Below are positions 44,961-58,900 of a stretch of 64,000 nucleotides of DNA, piece by piece. Source of the stretch: Undaria pinnatifida (lineage: Eukaryota; Sar; Phaeophyceae; Laminariales; Alariaceae); NCBI GenBank assembly GCA_012845835.1, contig JABAKD010000005.1, positions 1,647,075 through 1,711,074 of the forward strand, read 5' to 3'. A program made the translations under genes and the position numbers. The notes under the pieces are model-generated. The model saw nothing but the letters and a program-made list of their open reading frames with translations, did not search any database and was not told where the DNA came from. Numbering within the stretch: the first letter of the stretch is position 1; each line of letters begins with the position of its first letter.

Positions 44961-46825
44961 ACCAGAACCCCAAGCCCTAACCTAGCCCCAAAATTGCAAG
45001 TGGTGCGATCAGCGTGCGGGGTGGGATTACGTTTTTGCCAATCCAAGGTAGGCGCGGTCTATACTCGACAACGTCTTTCACAACGCTCGAATACTTCAAG
45101 CCCAGATAATATCGAGTGGATTGCAATTTAGGTCTACAGTAGTTCTAAGATTGCAAGGACGTCTCTTCCTGTGCCTCGCCGAGCCGAGAGACGATTGACG
45201 TGGTGCAGAAAAAATCTACGCTTAAGTCGAACAAACAAGTCCCATGGCAGAGGCCAAAATCTAAAGCTGGTGTAGAATCCATATTGGTCACTGCAGTCCT
45301 TCCCTCTTCAGTGGAGGTGCTCTGTCCAGCCAGCCAAAAAAATGACAAAACAAAAACTGTTTCCCTCAAGAGAAATACGCCTCCATCACAATTTGATACC
45401 TATAATATGTGCCCTGTGCACACTAGCTAAGCACTTTCTACACCAAGGGTGTGCCTTGAACAAGCGGTAGTGTACATATTTAACGCGTTATATTCTTACC
45501 TCTCAGTGCCGCTCGTGCAAGGGAAGCTACCCAAACAACTGTAAATGCGTGCATAGCTCGCCATATGCACCGTAGTGATGGAGCGTTTGGTCGCGCTGCG
45601 CCAATAAGAGGTACAGGGTTCGCTCGAGCTGATGGTCGAGCTCCGGCAGCGAGCATGTAGCGGGGGGGGGTGCTGCCTTCACATTACATCGGTCCTTATC
45701 ACTTTAACACCTAGTGTTCATCTCGCCTCTTATCCTAGAGATACAGGAACGCGAAGAAAACGTCAGCGTACCGGGTACGAACAACGCAGGAAACAGCAAG
45801 CCTAAAAGAAGAAACTGGAAAGGAAGAAGTACAAAAGAACAGAAGGGCTACTGGAACATGTGACGCAACTGACTATGGGGATACAAATAGTCTAGTACAA
45901 TACCGTAACCCGGCTCACTTACCATGCGTGTTGCGAGCCCGACCACGATCTATGCATGTATCGGCTGCAAATGTACCCTATGAAGCAAACACCATGTCGA
46001 CCAAAACATTTTCGTATCACACTCCACAAACACACAACACACATACTCTTGATATTGGTAGCCTCGTAGCCGACGACGAAGCAAAGCGCAAACACAACTC
46101 AAACCCAACAAATACGCAAATGCTGTTGACATGTGATAAGCTTCGTGGCCGCCAAAGCAAACCAAGCAAAACAACAAGAACACATACTTCTATTACATAC
46201 AGTAGTAGAAGCTCTCGTGTAGCCGACGAAGCAACCCAGACCCCAAGGCAAGACTTAGCCTAACGGTGGCAGCTTCTCTTGGCTGCCTGTTCTCCCACCT
46301 CGACGCGCCCCGTTTCCTACCCTCTTGACTGAAGAATAAGGACCAACCGGGGCGGTCTACTGTTTGCTACCACTCTCTACGGAAATAAGAGGGCCGACGC
46401 GGCAATAGTAAGAATATCGAACGGTGTGTAAACTTCCATCCAGCGCGATGTACTTTCCACCTCCCCCTCGGAGTTTTCTTCGCGTCGTCCAACCCGAATG
46501 CACAACCACAAGCTCTCGATGAGACTCGAATATCAGCCGTGGCTTGCCTGCATCCGCATACACAGGCGTATCGATAGCGTCAGGTGTGGTTGGTCAGTCC
46601 GCGGAAGAACCATACGCTTTACGATGCTCTTGTCGTCGTCGTGTGCGCTAGCGCAGCCATAGCGGGGGTACCGTACGAACAGCGAGTAACTACTTGCTGC
46701 CGTGCTAGGCATCCACACGGGAAACCCAAAACTCTTGGTGACCCTCTAACGCCAGCGATGGTGTGCAAAGGTGCACTTCTGTAGCGCGAGGCGAAGAGCG
46801 CGATGCTGCTGAATCAACTATCCTT
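44961..46825. other. gene-free stretch downstream of the complete GDSL gene
   Basis: Intergenic or 3' untranslated sequence. No recognised repeat apart from duplicated ACACATACT-type segments near 46040 and 46190. No exon seen. Confidence 0.3.
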
Positions 46826-49800
46826 TTAGCAAAGCACGTCCACCCAGGCCCGATCGTAATCCGGGAAATCTTTGGAGCACTGCCGGATAGCGTCGCCCAA
46901 AACCTCGTGGACTGCCGTGGTAAAGTGAACCACGTCCCAGAAAATAAACGTCTTCGGGTCCTCGCACATGGTAGCCGACGGGTTTCCCTCGAAGCATGTC
47001 TGGCAAGGGGACGTTGTGTCGGCGCAGAGGGCGCACTCCTCCTGGCATCCTTCGGCCCGGCCGGCCTGGAGCATAGAGTACAGCATGCAAAATCACAAAA
47101 TCGAAACGAGGCACCACCGCGAGGAAAGTGACGGACTGGGGAAACATGCGAAGGTTTCCAGCAAATGAGGCGTGCTACAATTGGGGGAGCATATAGAATA
47201 GGGTATCATCTATGACAGATATGACAGATACGACAGAGATAGCACTTACGCTAGATAGAGGGTGGCACTACTTGTACCGACAGATTTTTAAGTAGGTAAG
47301 GGTAATTTGTTAACCAACAAGAAAAATGCCTTTTCCAGGAATCGTGACGCAAAAAAGCGAGAGACATGTTCACGGCTTGTGACATTTGTAAAACCAGTAC
47401 TTGAGAAAAAAACGTACATTGCTTCGCTTTTGCCCCATCATCTCAGACAACAATGGCCAAAGAAAACTCGACTATGACACCTAAGGCTAGCCCTGGGCGA
47501 AACCCTGACCAACTAACCCTTACACTAATCGTCTGCGAAACAAAATGGACTGCACGGGTAGTAGCCCGGGTCTGGGGCGGCGACTGGGGAGGAAAGGGAA
47601 GAAGGGAGGGGCGAAGATAACCCAAAGTGAAGCAGCTAAAACAAAACCAAAAACAAAACATGCGGAGGATCTCAAATCATTTTTGGAAAAAAAACTCAGA
47701 CAACTCGAACACTACCGCATGATATATATATATGGGGGAAGGAAGATTCACCGAGGATTTAGTAAGGACGATATCAACGTTTGTGCGGGAGCTGGGCCAA
47801 GCGGTAACCCAATGCGGGGAGAAACGGCCCACCTGGGTCCCCATAATCTCTGCCATGTCGTCAACGAAAAAGTCGAATGTGAGGCAGGGTGTGCCCAACG
47901 CGGGTTCGGATCCGGCAGTGAAGCCTAGATCCGTGAAGACTTCCGGCTTGTCGACGATTGCCTGCCAGAAAAGAAGAGAGGACACAAGAGGGAGATGGAG
48001 ATGAGAGGTTGGCAAACAAGTTGGGTCGATCACCAATCATGTAGGACGAATCTCAGATTACTAGTCAGAAGAGATATTGCACGAGGCTGGGGCGATGACG
48101 GAGATGACGGCGATGACGACGAGAAGACATGCGCTACTGTGGGGGTAGGATATGTTTTTGCCAAAAGGGCTGTCAGACGGAGGGGGGTTGAACTGACGGA
48201 AATATCCCACATCGTTGGAAACGCATTTATATGTTTTATGTAAAATACGCGGTAGGCGAGTTCAATTGATAGAGAGGTCGAAACTCACATTTGTAACCTG
48301 TGTGATACTTCGCCCCCGCATTTTGACAGACGTATTCATTCGTCTTCGGCCATTTATCATTTCTCTGGATGTTGGCAGGGTCAACAGGACAATTGTACCT
48401 AGGACGGTTTCGGTCCATAATCATTCTGCGCGATGATACATTTGTGGGCGCTTTTGAAATCATTCGTCGTGCGTCTAGGCCTTGGGGGACACTTTCGAAC
48501 CGTCAGGCTGCATGATAAATTTCTCAAAAAGTCAGAGCGGTCAGGCGAAGGGTTATACCTGGCAACATAGCTGCCTGCTCAAGTGCGGATTTCCACGAAA
48601 AGTTGAGCAGAAATAACGGAATTATAATCCGATGAACAATCCGATGAACGATCCGACGAACAATCCGATGGAACAATCTGATGAACAATCCCATGAACAG
48701 TCTCAAGGCCTGCAGAAGTACGCATACGACCAAAAGTGTTGCAAACACACACCAATGGTGTTACAAAACACAAAACTGTCTCCAACAAACGATGTTTGTT
48801 TGCCGAGTTCGCAGCTGAAACGTCCGGTAGAAAAGAAAAGGTCCGACCCATATACCATAGCATGGCCTTGCCCTTCAGAGGTGAGGTGAAATATAGAGCG
48901 TCTTGACATGAAAAATGGGGTGCTTAAAATCCACCCTACCGAAGGTATTTACAGTAGGAGTGGCGTGACGGAGTAGCGGGCAACGGGTTCAACATGTTCG
49001 CCTCTCCCTCTTCTGGCTCAAACTCACCGCAGTCAGGTTCAACAAGTTTAGGATCCGAACTTGGGGGAAGGTCTGGACTATCGGCTGGGTAGCTAGGTCC
49101 ACCTGGCGAGCAACCTCGTCCAAAGTGTCCGCCAGGCCTGCCGCGATGACACTCTGATAAGGAAACGATGCCGCCAAAGGGGGAGGGGGGGGGTCTTGTG
49201 TCTGTTAGCGTTCCAATGGTTGCATGCACGATCAGACTTTGAAACGCAGGAGATAACATGTTTTACGGCGGCTTGTGAGTAAACAACGCAATATATCCGG
49301 CACGCCTTGCGGCGATGGCAGCCAGAAAAATAGATAGCATCGCCAAGGGGGAGGGGGGGGGGGGGGGGGGGCAACACGGCTTAGTAAACTATACATGTCG
49401 CGATGGCACCTTTACCAAACGGCGTCAACAAGGCGAGGTGACAGCAAGACAACTAACCGTGACAAAATCACAGTACCCTTTGCTGCGACGTACAAACGGT
49501 GTTCCCAAAACGGGGAAAATACAGTTTTATGCGTGTGGCGTGTATCGCGGGCACAAAATGCCCCGGTAGGTGCAGTAGGTGTTGCTGTTTGAGTCGTTCT
49601 ACGGTAGCCCCCCCAACTTCTCTTTTAACGAAATCGCCGGTTTCAAAACCGGCTCCCGGTCGTTATCTCCTGCAACACGGTGTCCCTCGACACCCCGACG
49701 TCATCGATCGATAAACCTTTGCACACTAGAAAAAATGAGGATACTTTTCTTTTAACAGTATCCTTCCTTGTGTCGAGCAGCCCTGAAACGCTCGTTAAAG

Positions 49801-50131
49801 AAAACCGCTGGTTTTTTGGGGGGGCTATCGTAGAATCAGTCGTTTGTGTCTGTGTTTTGTGCGTGGAGATCATGCGCTACGGGAGAGGTCAAGTGCTCGT
49901 TTTTTCTCAGGCATACCTCACTTGAAGGGCTCTCGTATACCCTAACCCAAATGAACTAGTTGCATTTTAGATTGGGTTGCTTCGAGGAAAACGAAAGGGC
50001 TATCCGATGGACCACCCCATGACGGAAAAAAAACTTTCATAGAACATAGTCTACATACATACATTCATGTATCCATCCATCCATACATGCATACATACAT
50101 ACATACATACATACATGCATACATACATGCA

Positions 50132-50165
<34 letters not shown>

Positions 50166-53100
50166 CATACATACATACATACATACATACATACATACAT
50201 ACATACATACATACATACATACATACATACATACATACATACATACATACATACATACATACATACATACATACATACATACATACATACATACATACAT
50301 ACATACATACATACATACATACATACATACATACATACATACATACATACATACATACATACATACATACATACATACATACATACATACATACATACAT
50401 GCAAGGAATGGTATTGCAAACCGAGAATGGCTTTTGGGTTAAAAAAAACGCCGTCCGGAAAGGGCTTGAACCAAAAAGTGACATGCATTCCCCTATTACC
50501 CAAGCACGCATCCAAAAAACATACCTGGTACACAACTTCGACAATATCTCATAGTCTCCCCATGTAAGCATCCCCACACCGGTCAAGATACTTGATAGTT
50601 ACCCAGTTAAGCCTCCACACCGACCACAAAATGTAGCTCCCAGACATATCTCTTTGTACTCGAAGCATGTAACGGCCCACGAATAGAGTTTTTTCAAGTC
50701 CTAAAAATACGGGAAATGGCTGTTGCGGATCACTTGGACGGCATGGGCGTGCAGGAAAACCAACGGACGCAACGAATAGAGAGGAGAAATTGGCCGCTCC
50801 CCTTTGACCAGTGCAAGACTTTTTCCCGACAAAATACTTGAGGTAGCAGACAAATGAGTACGCTTCACAAGGGCTTGTCAGTAGGGCGCAGCCCACCGTT
50901 CAGGCTCGCCGACCATCCCCGCACTGCGCTTCGCGCTTGGTGCAAGAAAATTCAACCTGGTTGGTTGAAACCCGACGAGCTCCGCGCCGCCATTGAGCAT
51001 AGGCATGCGAGTGTATATGGACCTATCGACTACGAGCATGCACGATACGACACTTTCTATACGATGTGATTACCCTTTCTCTGCCGTATCTAGAGGCGCC
51101 TTCACCGGCTTTGTCCCACAAATTGTACCAGATAAAGCACCAAATAAATATAGTTCACTTTATAGAGGTGTTTAAGCTGTTTTTTGTGTTCTTGTGTTTG
51201 TTATTATTTGGTCAAATCGCGAGAGGGCGTGGACCCGCTCTAACCCGATCCCTAACCCTAACCCTAAGCCCAACCCCAAACCCTACCCCACGCTAGGGCT
51301 CCGACCGAAGCGCGGCTTCGCCGCGCGTTTTGGATAAGCTGATAAAAAAACGTGCGGGCCACATCACACATCGAAATGTATCTGGTACTTTATCTGGTAC
51401 CATTTGTGGGGTGACAACATGTCGCAAAGGCTACTACTACCGTAGGAGGCTCTAGATGGTGCACACAACGTGCAAAACAGGAGGCAGGCTCCTAATGCAA
51501 TGTACGGCAAAAAAGACGAGCACGCACAAATATTGGAGGTTTCTCTACTAGGAATAGAAACGGTGCTCCGTCTCGAACTGTTAACAGACGTTGGGTCAAT
51601 CGCCTAGTAACCAAGGCAAGCAAAAAAAGTGCGACCCCCTCTTCCGTCTCAACAGGCATGCGCGGCGAATTGCCGAAAGACTTACGCAAACCATAGATGA
51701 GCCCCCCCCCGCCGCTTTCGTCCCACAAGCGATGCGGGGTCATTGACCAGATCACTGAGGCAGGCGAAAAATAAGGGCGACCCCCCCGCTCCCTTAGCAT
51801 AGCATTGCACACTCACGGGGACTGCCTTGGAGGAAGGGAGGTTGGCGAGCAGAATTCTTCCGGTCACGCCGCGCTCAACAAGCCTGGCGACTCCTTCCTG
51901 CCAAGCGGTGACAAGTTCCTGAGGTATCCGTGGAAGGGAAGAATGTCGTGGGGGAGAGATTTTCCGGGCCGTCAAATCGTATGCATTCGAAGAGAGATGA
52001 CGAGTCGAAGGCAGGGAAGAGACAACAATCGTAACAGTGTTCCTATTGCGGGACTGCAGCCCACCTTAGGGGAACCACTGACTGAAAACTAGAATCCCAA
52101 GGCACTGTCAATGTTACAGTACACGGGTTGAACGTTGGGTTAGAGGCACCCCGCTCAAGCACCGGTAAACCACGATGTGAAAGTTCAGATACCACACTTG
52201 CCATGGCGGAAAGTAGGCGGACATGACAGAGGACTTACGCACACTTTTTTTGTAGTAGCATGATGGCTTGTGGAAGGGGCGAAAAATTTCGTGGGCGAAT
52301 GGATCCGTGGGTGGAATGATCCGTGGGTGAGAAGGACCATGGGGAAAAAGATCAGTCGGTGAGATGATCAGTGGAGGAAACGGTCCGTGGGCGAACAGAT
52401 AGGTTGGTGAAATAATCCGTGGGTGAGAGAATCCGTGGACAAAAAGATCCGTGGATGAACGTATCCGTGAGTGAAAAGAAAGCCGAGAGTGGACGGTTCC
52501 GTGAGTGAAAGGATCCGTTGTTGAATGATTCGTCGGTGCAAGGACCCGTGGGTGAAAGGAGCCTAGGGTGAAATACTCCATTGGTGAAACAATCCGTGGA
52601 TGAAACGATTCTTATGTGAAAGGATCCTTCGATGAAACGATCCGCGGACGAAATTACCTGTGAGTGCAAAACACCCGTTCGTTGGTGAAAGGATCCGTGA
52701 AAGGGTCCACATGGGTTGAAGAAAACGAGCGTGGAATGAATATATTTGAGACAATTAGACGACGGAATAATCCGGTGGAGGAAAGACCCGAGGAGGAAAG
52801 GATCCGTACGGTGGTACTCGTAGGTAACGGTTGTTGGTTGCTATATGCTGAAATGCGGACGACATCGTAGCTGAGCGAGGCTTCCTATCCTTTCATCAAG
52901 GGGCGCCTACCGCGGCGGAGGTAAAACGCAAACACGCTGCTCCAAGAACTCGCGCAGCAGGGTATTGGAAACCCCGTGAAAAATCTGTTGACGGTTGAGA
53001 ATTCTGAGAGTCGTATAGACGAATCTCGATCGGCGGCAGACACAAAACCCATCAAAAGCCAGGCATCAGCTATTTAGGGCGGAATCAAGCTTCAGCTGTC

Positions 53101-55867
53101 GAAAGGGATCTCTATTTTCAAGCGGCGTGCAAACTAGTAAGTCGCCTTGGCTCGCTTAAAGCAAGAAAAATAGGCAGTAAACAGTTGCGACGTGACAGCC
53201 AAGCCTGTTCCTTCTCTTGACGCTGACCTCTCTCACCGTGACCATCGGCGCGAAGGTAAGCTTGAAAGCTCCGGTTTTGAACGCGAAACTGTCATCGACA
53301 CAACCAGGTCTGCGTAGCTATCACCTCAACTCAGTCAATGAATCACCAACCCAGTTATAATCAATCCAACCCACAATCAATACAATCAAATCCACGCGAT
53401 CAGCTGAATCATCAACAAACCAATAAATCAACTAACCAACCACCAATCAACAAGTCAATTGATCAATCATGCTCGCACAAGCAACTTTTGTAATAGTCGA
53501 ATAATAATAATTAATCGAGCGACCAATCAATCAATCAATCAACTAATCAATCAAATTATACCAACCAAATGAATCAACCAACCAATCAACACGATAGCCG
53601 CTCTCACCGTGATCATCGGCACGAAGGAAAACTCCAAGGTTCCGTTGTTGGCCACGAAGACATCATCGAATGCTACCGGGTCCACATAGCCATCTCCTCC
53701 GGCAGAATAGCGGGCAAATGCTTGCAATAGGCGGTTTGGTTCGTTATTGCCGATAGCGATAACATGCGTGTAATCTGTGCAGAACAGGATACATACGTAG
53801 ATAGCAAGAGAGAAGGGATCGATCATAAGACAGCGCGGCTTTAGGGCAAAATATTTGTGGTATTGGTATTGTTGGTGGTGGTGTCGCTGCCTTTGCTGTT
53901 GTTGGTGTTGTCGCCGACTCCACGTTAGCGAGCAGGGGTTTGCAAGAGGTTATTCGGTTCGTCGCTCCCTACCGTCGATTGTGCAAGAAATATGTACAAG
54001 CGAGGCGGCGAGGGAACCCGAGAGCATAGGGGGATGATTCAAGGGTGTCCATGCATGGTAGGGCGCGGGAAAGCGAGAGCCACCTCGCAAGGAGTGTGGA
54101 TCAAGTCGGAGAGAGAGAAAAGCATGATTCTGAATGGCAGCTGCGCCATTCTACGCAGATGTTCTCACGATACTCCATACTCCGACCATACGCGGCGTAT
54201 CCACAGAGCAATCGTCTGGCGGTACGGTAAGCACTAACGCCGGGCAAGATACTGCGAGCAATGGTAACATGAGCAGTGCGTCATTCCAGGTACAAAACAC
54301 AATCCGCAGCACAGGCAACGTTCGCTTGTTCAAGCATCCCAAAACACGGTCTCGAAAACGGGCGGTATATTCGAGCGCAGCAGAGCAGCTTACCAAGAGT
54401 TTCGTCCGAGTGGTCGAGGACCTCGTTGAAGTACCGGGTAATCTGCTCGCTCAAAGTCTGCAGTAAAAAAGAATCATGACAACCGGCAACACCGAGAGGG
54501 AGGGATGGGGATTGTCCGTTGGATTCTGAACGGTTCTAGGTCAAACAGGTTTTGGATACTACAGCGGGACGTATGAGATCCTCTCCCGCCTCAATCACGC
54601 CCACGCATGGCCCTTTTAATACAATACTTCGAAGCATATATTAAGCACATCATCCGACTGCGTGGCGGTTAGAACCTCCGAAGTTGGGACTCACGAGCAG
54701 GGTTCAGAGGCTGCATATAGTTAGGCGCAGCTGCGTCCATCCTGCTACAATATCTTGTTGGTCACGACACTACTTCGCCGAGTATCCAACAATCGGAATC
54801 TATAATGTATAAAGCTTCAAATAATTATAACGACAAGAGCGAGCGATGGGGGTCGAAGATATCATAGGGTACTTCACCGTCCGCTACACTATGATAGTAT
54901 TTGATCTGTGACGCCAAAACGGCCCCAATATCCTTTCACGGAGGAGCCTACTGAACTATATCGGAATGCAGGACCCAATCCAATATCTGTCTAAAAGAAT
55001 CACTACGCTCGTGTAACATCTCACTGTATAATCCGCCATGCCATGGTACCTCGACGGTCCCGATATCCTTTCGCTGAAGAGCGAACCAACGCAACTTCCT
55101 GAGTTATTTTCATCCGACTAACATGCCGCAGTTGTGGGTGTGTGTGTCGTACATATTGGGAAACGCCACGTGAGTCAGTCAGTCAGTCAGTAAGTAAGTT
55201 AGAAGGCCTTTGTCCCGGATCCCAACTGTTGTGAAACTCGGTGGTGACGCCCAGCCAATTCACAACTGTGGCTAAAAGGAAGACTGCCTTCGACCAACCC
55301 TCTAACGCCTACCATTATTAACCCGTTCTACTCTAGTCCCACCCGTTCTACCGCAGTTCAAAGCGGTAGGAGTGCTAGCAGAGCTATGTACACAGTGGCT
55401 CTCTCTCCCCCCGACTACTGTACAGCAACTCACCGCGGTGGGAAACTCTTCGCCTTCGCCGGTGTACCCCGTACAGCTCTCACGAGAGCGAAACGCGTCC
55501 GAGGCGGACGCCGAGCTGGTCGCGAAGTTGTACTCCTGCAGTCCGTAGCAGTGCCATAACGTGAAAAAATCAGCACAGCATTAACGTTCACGCCGGAGAT
55601 ACGGAAAGGGAAACGAGCGCCATTTAGAGTGGGTCGCGATGTTTTCTGCTGCCCTCCGCGGCAGCGTCAGTCAATGGTAACTTCGGCTAACAATAGCGTC
55701 GATGCCAGCACAATACAAAGAGGGAGGGGGAGACCAACGCCGTTTATTCAAGTCACAACAAATTTTAGCGTGTGATCCATGTAATGCAAACGGCATCACT
55801 TCTGCAGGTCATCCACACAGCAGCACAACGAGCCCTGGCATGTGAACCGTATACAGCAGCAGCAGTG

Positions 55868-55903
<36 letters not shown>

Positions 55904-58900
55904 CCTGCATTACTAACTGTACCGCAGACGCGTATGAACAGCAATGAGCTCATTGTGCCCGGCGTACTCATAGGCGGAGGAGAACAACGCCAACAAGTTT
56001 GCGAGCAGAGTTGCAGGGATGAACAAGAACGTGCGACAAAAAGTGCGAACATGTTTCGAGCCATGAATGATGAGGCAACGGCATAGCAGCCACAAAGAAG
56101 GAGAAGGGCAGTCCATCGAGCACCTACACTCTGCGTCCCCACGTGACACGCAGCTGGAACCCCGTCTTGGGTGAAAATTACTCGGAGTAAATATAGGGAG
56201 GGGTTTGGGGGTCAAAAGAGACTAACGATCGTCAGCAGGGGGCGGAGCTCACAGCAGAACGTGAGCCCTACTTGTGCAAGCGGGCCAACCGCAGTTAACA
56301 GGATAAAAAAAACCCGTCGAATTAATAAAGGGAGGGGTTTGGGGCTCAAAAGGTATTAACAATGGTCAGCAGAGGGGCGGAGCTCACAACAGAACGTGAG
56401 GCCTATTTGTGTAAGCGAGCCAACTGCAGTTAAGATAATATATACCAGGTATATATTATAAAAATGAAAATACACTCCAGCTGTGAGGTCGAATATTTTG
56501 TCGAAACTCATCTTTGCAAGCTGTGTGTGATACTCCGATCGCGCGTATTACGGGTTGTGTGTCCTCATTGAGGATATAGGTCGGCGACTCCCCTTACAAC
56601 TACAGTGTAGCTATCAGGGTCAACAGGGTGATGTTAGTCAGTCTGTGCGCGGAAACTATAAAACCCGTTTCTGAGGGGACTGTGGAGGGAAATGTATCCG
56701 TTTATCAAGTGAATCCTGTAAGTCGAATAACCGGTGAGGGGAGGGGGCGGAGTTTTGAAGGACGTGGGGGCCTGGTTTTGATCAAAAGCGAGCGGGGGGG
56801 GAGGGGGGGGGGGGGGGGGGGGGTGCGGACGGGTGGGCAATTTGTTGTGCGTGGAAGCTATTAAATCCTCTTAAGGGGATAAATAATATATATAATCCTG
56901 ACGCCAGCAAGGTGGTGAAATTCAAACAAAAAAGCAAGGCCTATCGGCGCAGGCGGGTCACCAGATTGGAAAATAAAAGAGTAATACAAACAAAAACGAG
57001 GTAGCCCTCAGAAAAGGATACAAACAGGGACATGAGACGAGAAGGAACATGGGCGAGGAACAGGGACATGATCGTAATAAGCACACGAGACGCTCATCAG
57101 GCGGGCATCATTCCAAACAAAAAAGTAAGGACTACTGGCGCAAGCCGAGCAGCTAGTCACCTCTGGCACCCGGAGATAAGAAGGCCACACTTTCCCGTTG
57201 GTGGACTGTCCGGGGGCTGGGAGGTACGCCCTGAACCGTGACTGCCGGAAAAAAAGGGAGGGAAAAAACCTTTAGTTACGGAGCTACTAGTTGGCATTGC
57301 TACGACGGCTGTCATTATGCTTATTTCATAAAGGGGGGGGGCGGGGGGGGGGGGGGGCGATAAAAACCTCCGGTAAGCTTGCTTCGGTCCGGCGGCTGTA
57401 GTTGTGCTTCTTTCGTACCACAGAGGAGATGAAGCTCGGTACATCGGTACTGCGCTGCTATTAATAGAGCCAAACTTGCTTAATACAGAAATTAATCGTC
57501 CTCACATTGGCGAACTATTTTGCACCAATTGCGTAGTCCGAAAAAAATAAGGGGTGATCGTGGAATCGATCCGCGTGCCGGCGCGGGAAACTCCAAACAC
57601 CAAACGCGGCTGGTGCAAAAGGGTGTGTTTGGTGAGAAGGAGCCTATGGGTATACAGTTACAGGTACCTATGATACTGCTGGACTTCAAGGAGGGTGGAT
57701 CGTCAAGCAAAACCGACGATAACAGCACCTCACAATACCTACTTAAGTAGCTGTCGCACCTGACATGCGAAACAAGTCTGGTTGTTGAGGTAGAGGTTGT
57801 GCCCGAACTATGAGGCAATGAGATCTCCCACATGTGAAAAGCAGTATTACAATATTAATAGTCGTATCAAAGTAGGCGACGGACGCTCGCACGTATTTGA
57901 CCCATCATGCATGACATGGTGTCCGCCGACGGGGGAACACAACACCTCCAAGAGAAAGACATACACAACAGAGTCCCCGGACTGACCACAGCTTGTGTGG
58001 CGGTACCAGAGTCCTCGAGAGAGATCGGACCCAGCGAGGAACGTAGACACGTGACCACCAAGGGGTGTCCGACATATATCCCTTTCTCAAACGCCCCACC
58101 AAATATCGAAATCCGCCACATTAATAAACACTTCACGCACAGGATATCACCTCATCATCTTTCGAGAGCCATCCATGCCGCTGTGTTCCACCCCCCCCCC
58201 CCCCCCCCCCGCCCCCACCCCCCACCCCCCAACCCATCCCAACCCCACCCCCTCGAACACTCCACCCTCTCTTTACTCACTGAATGTACGACTTACCCCA
58301 GGATATACATGATAAACTGATGTATTATTTCCAAAACTGTCACATTTATCCCCTCAAAATAATGTATAGTTTCCAGGCACATATTGAGCTGCCCCCCCCG
58401 CCCCCCCCGCCCCCCCCCCGCCCACACCCCAACCCCCCCCCGCCCACACCCCGCCCCCCCCCCCCCCCCCCCCCTGCCCCGAACCCCCCCCCCCCCCCCC
58501 CGCCCCGAACCCCCCCCCCCCCCCCGCCCCCAATAATATACTGGTGCCAAAACCGTCAGATTTATCCCCTCGAAAGGATTTATAGCTTACATGCACAAAT
58601 TGCCCCTTCCCCCCCCCCCCCCCCCCGCCCCCCTCCAAACCCGCTCGCTTTTGATCAAAACCAGGCCCCCCTTTCCCTTCACAGCTGTCAGATTTTGTCC
58701 CCCTCAGAAACGGGTTTTATAGTTTCCGCGCACAGACTGACTAACATCATCCTGTTGACCCTGATAGCTACACTGTAGTTGTAAGGGGAGTCGCCGACCT
58801 ATATCCTTAATGAGGACACACAACTCGTAATGCGCGCGATCGGAGTATCACACACAGCTTGCAAAGATGAGTTTCGACGAAATCTTCGATCTCACAGCTG

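Noticed and set aside
50037-50586. Several 115-173-codon frames such as MYVC or HTYI repeats
   Set aside because: They are read-throughs of the (CATA)n microsatellite in every phase.
52114-52581. 155-codon minus-strand frame with repeated Ser-Pro-Thr-Asp-like units
   Set aside because: Produced by the 16-bp minisatellite; unit spacing, not selection, keeps the frame open.
58284-58778. 164-codon proline-rich frame
   Set aside because: It reads through poly(C) tracts of the dispersed poly(G)-core repeat.
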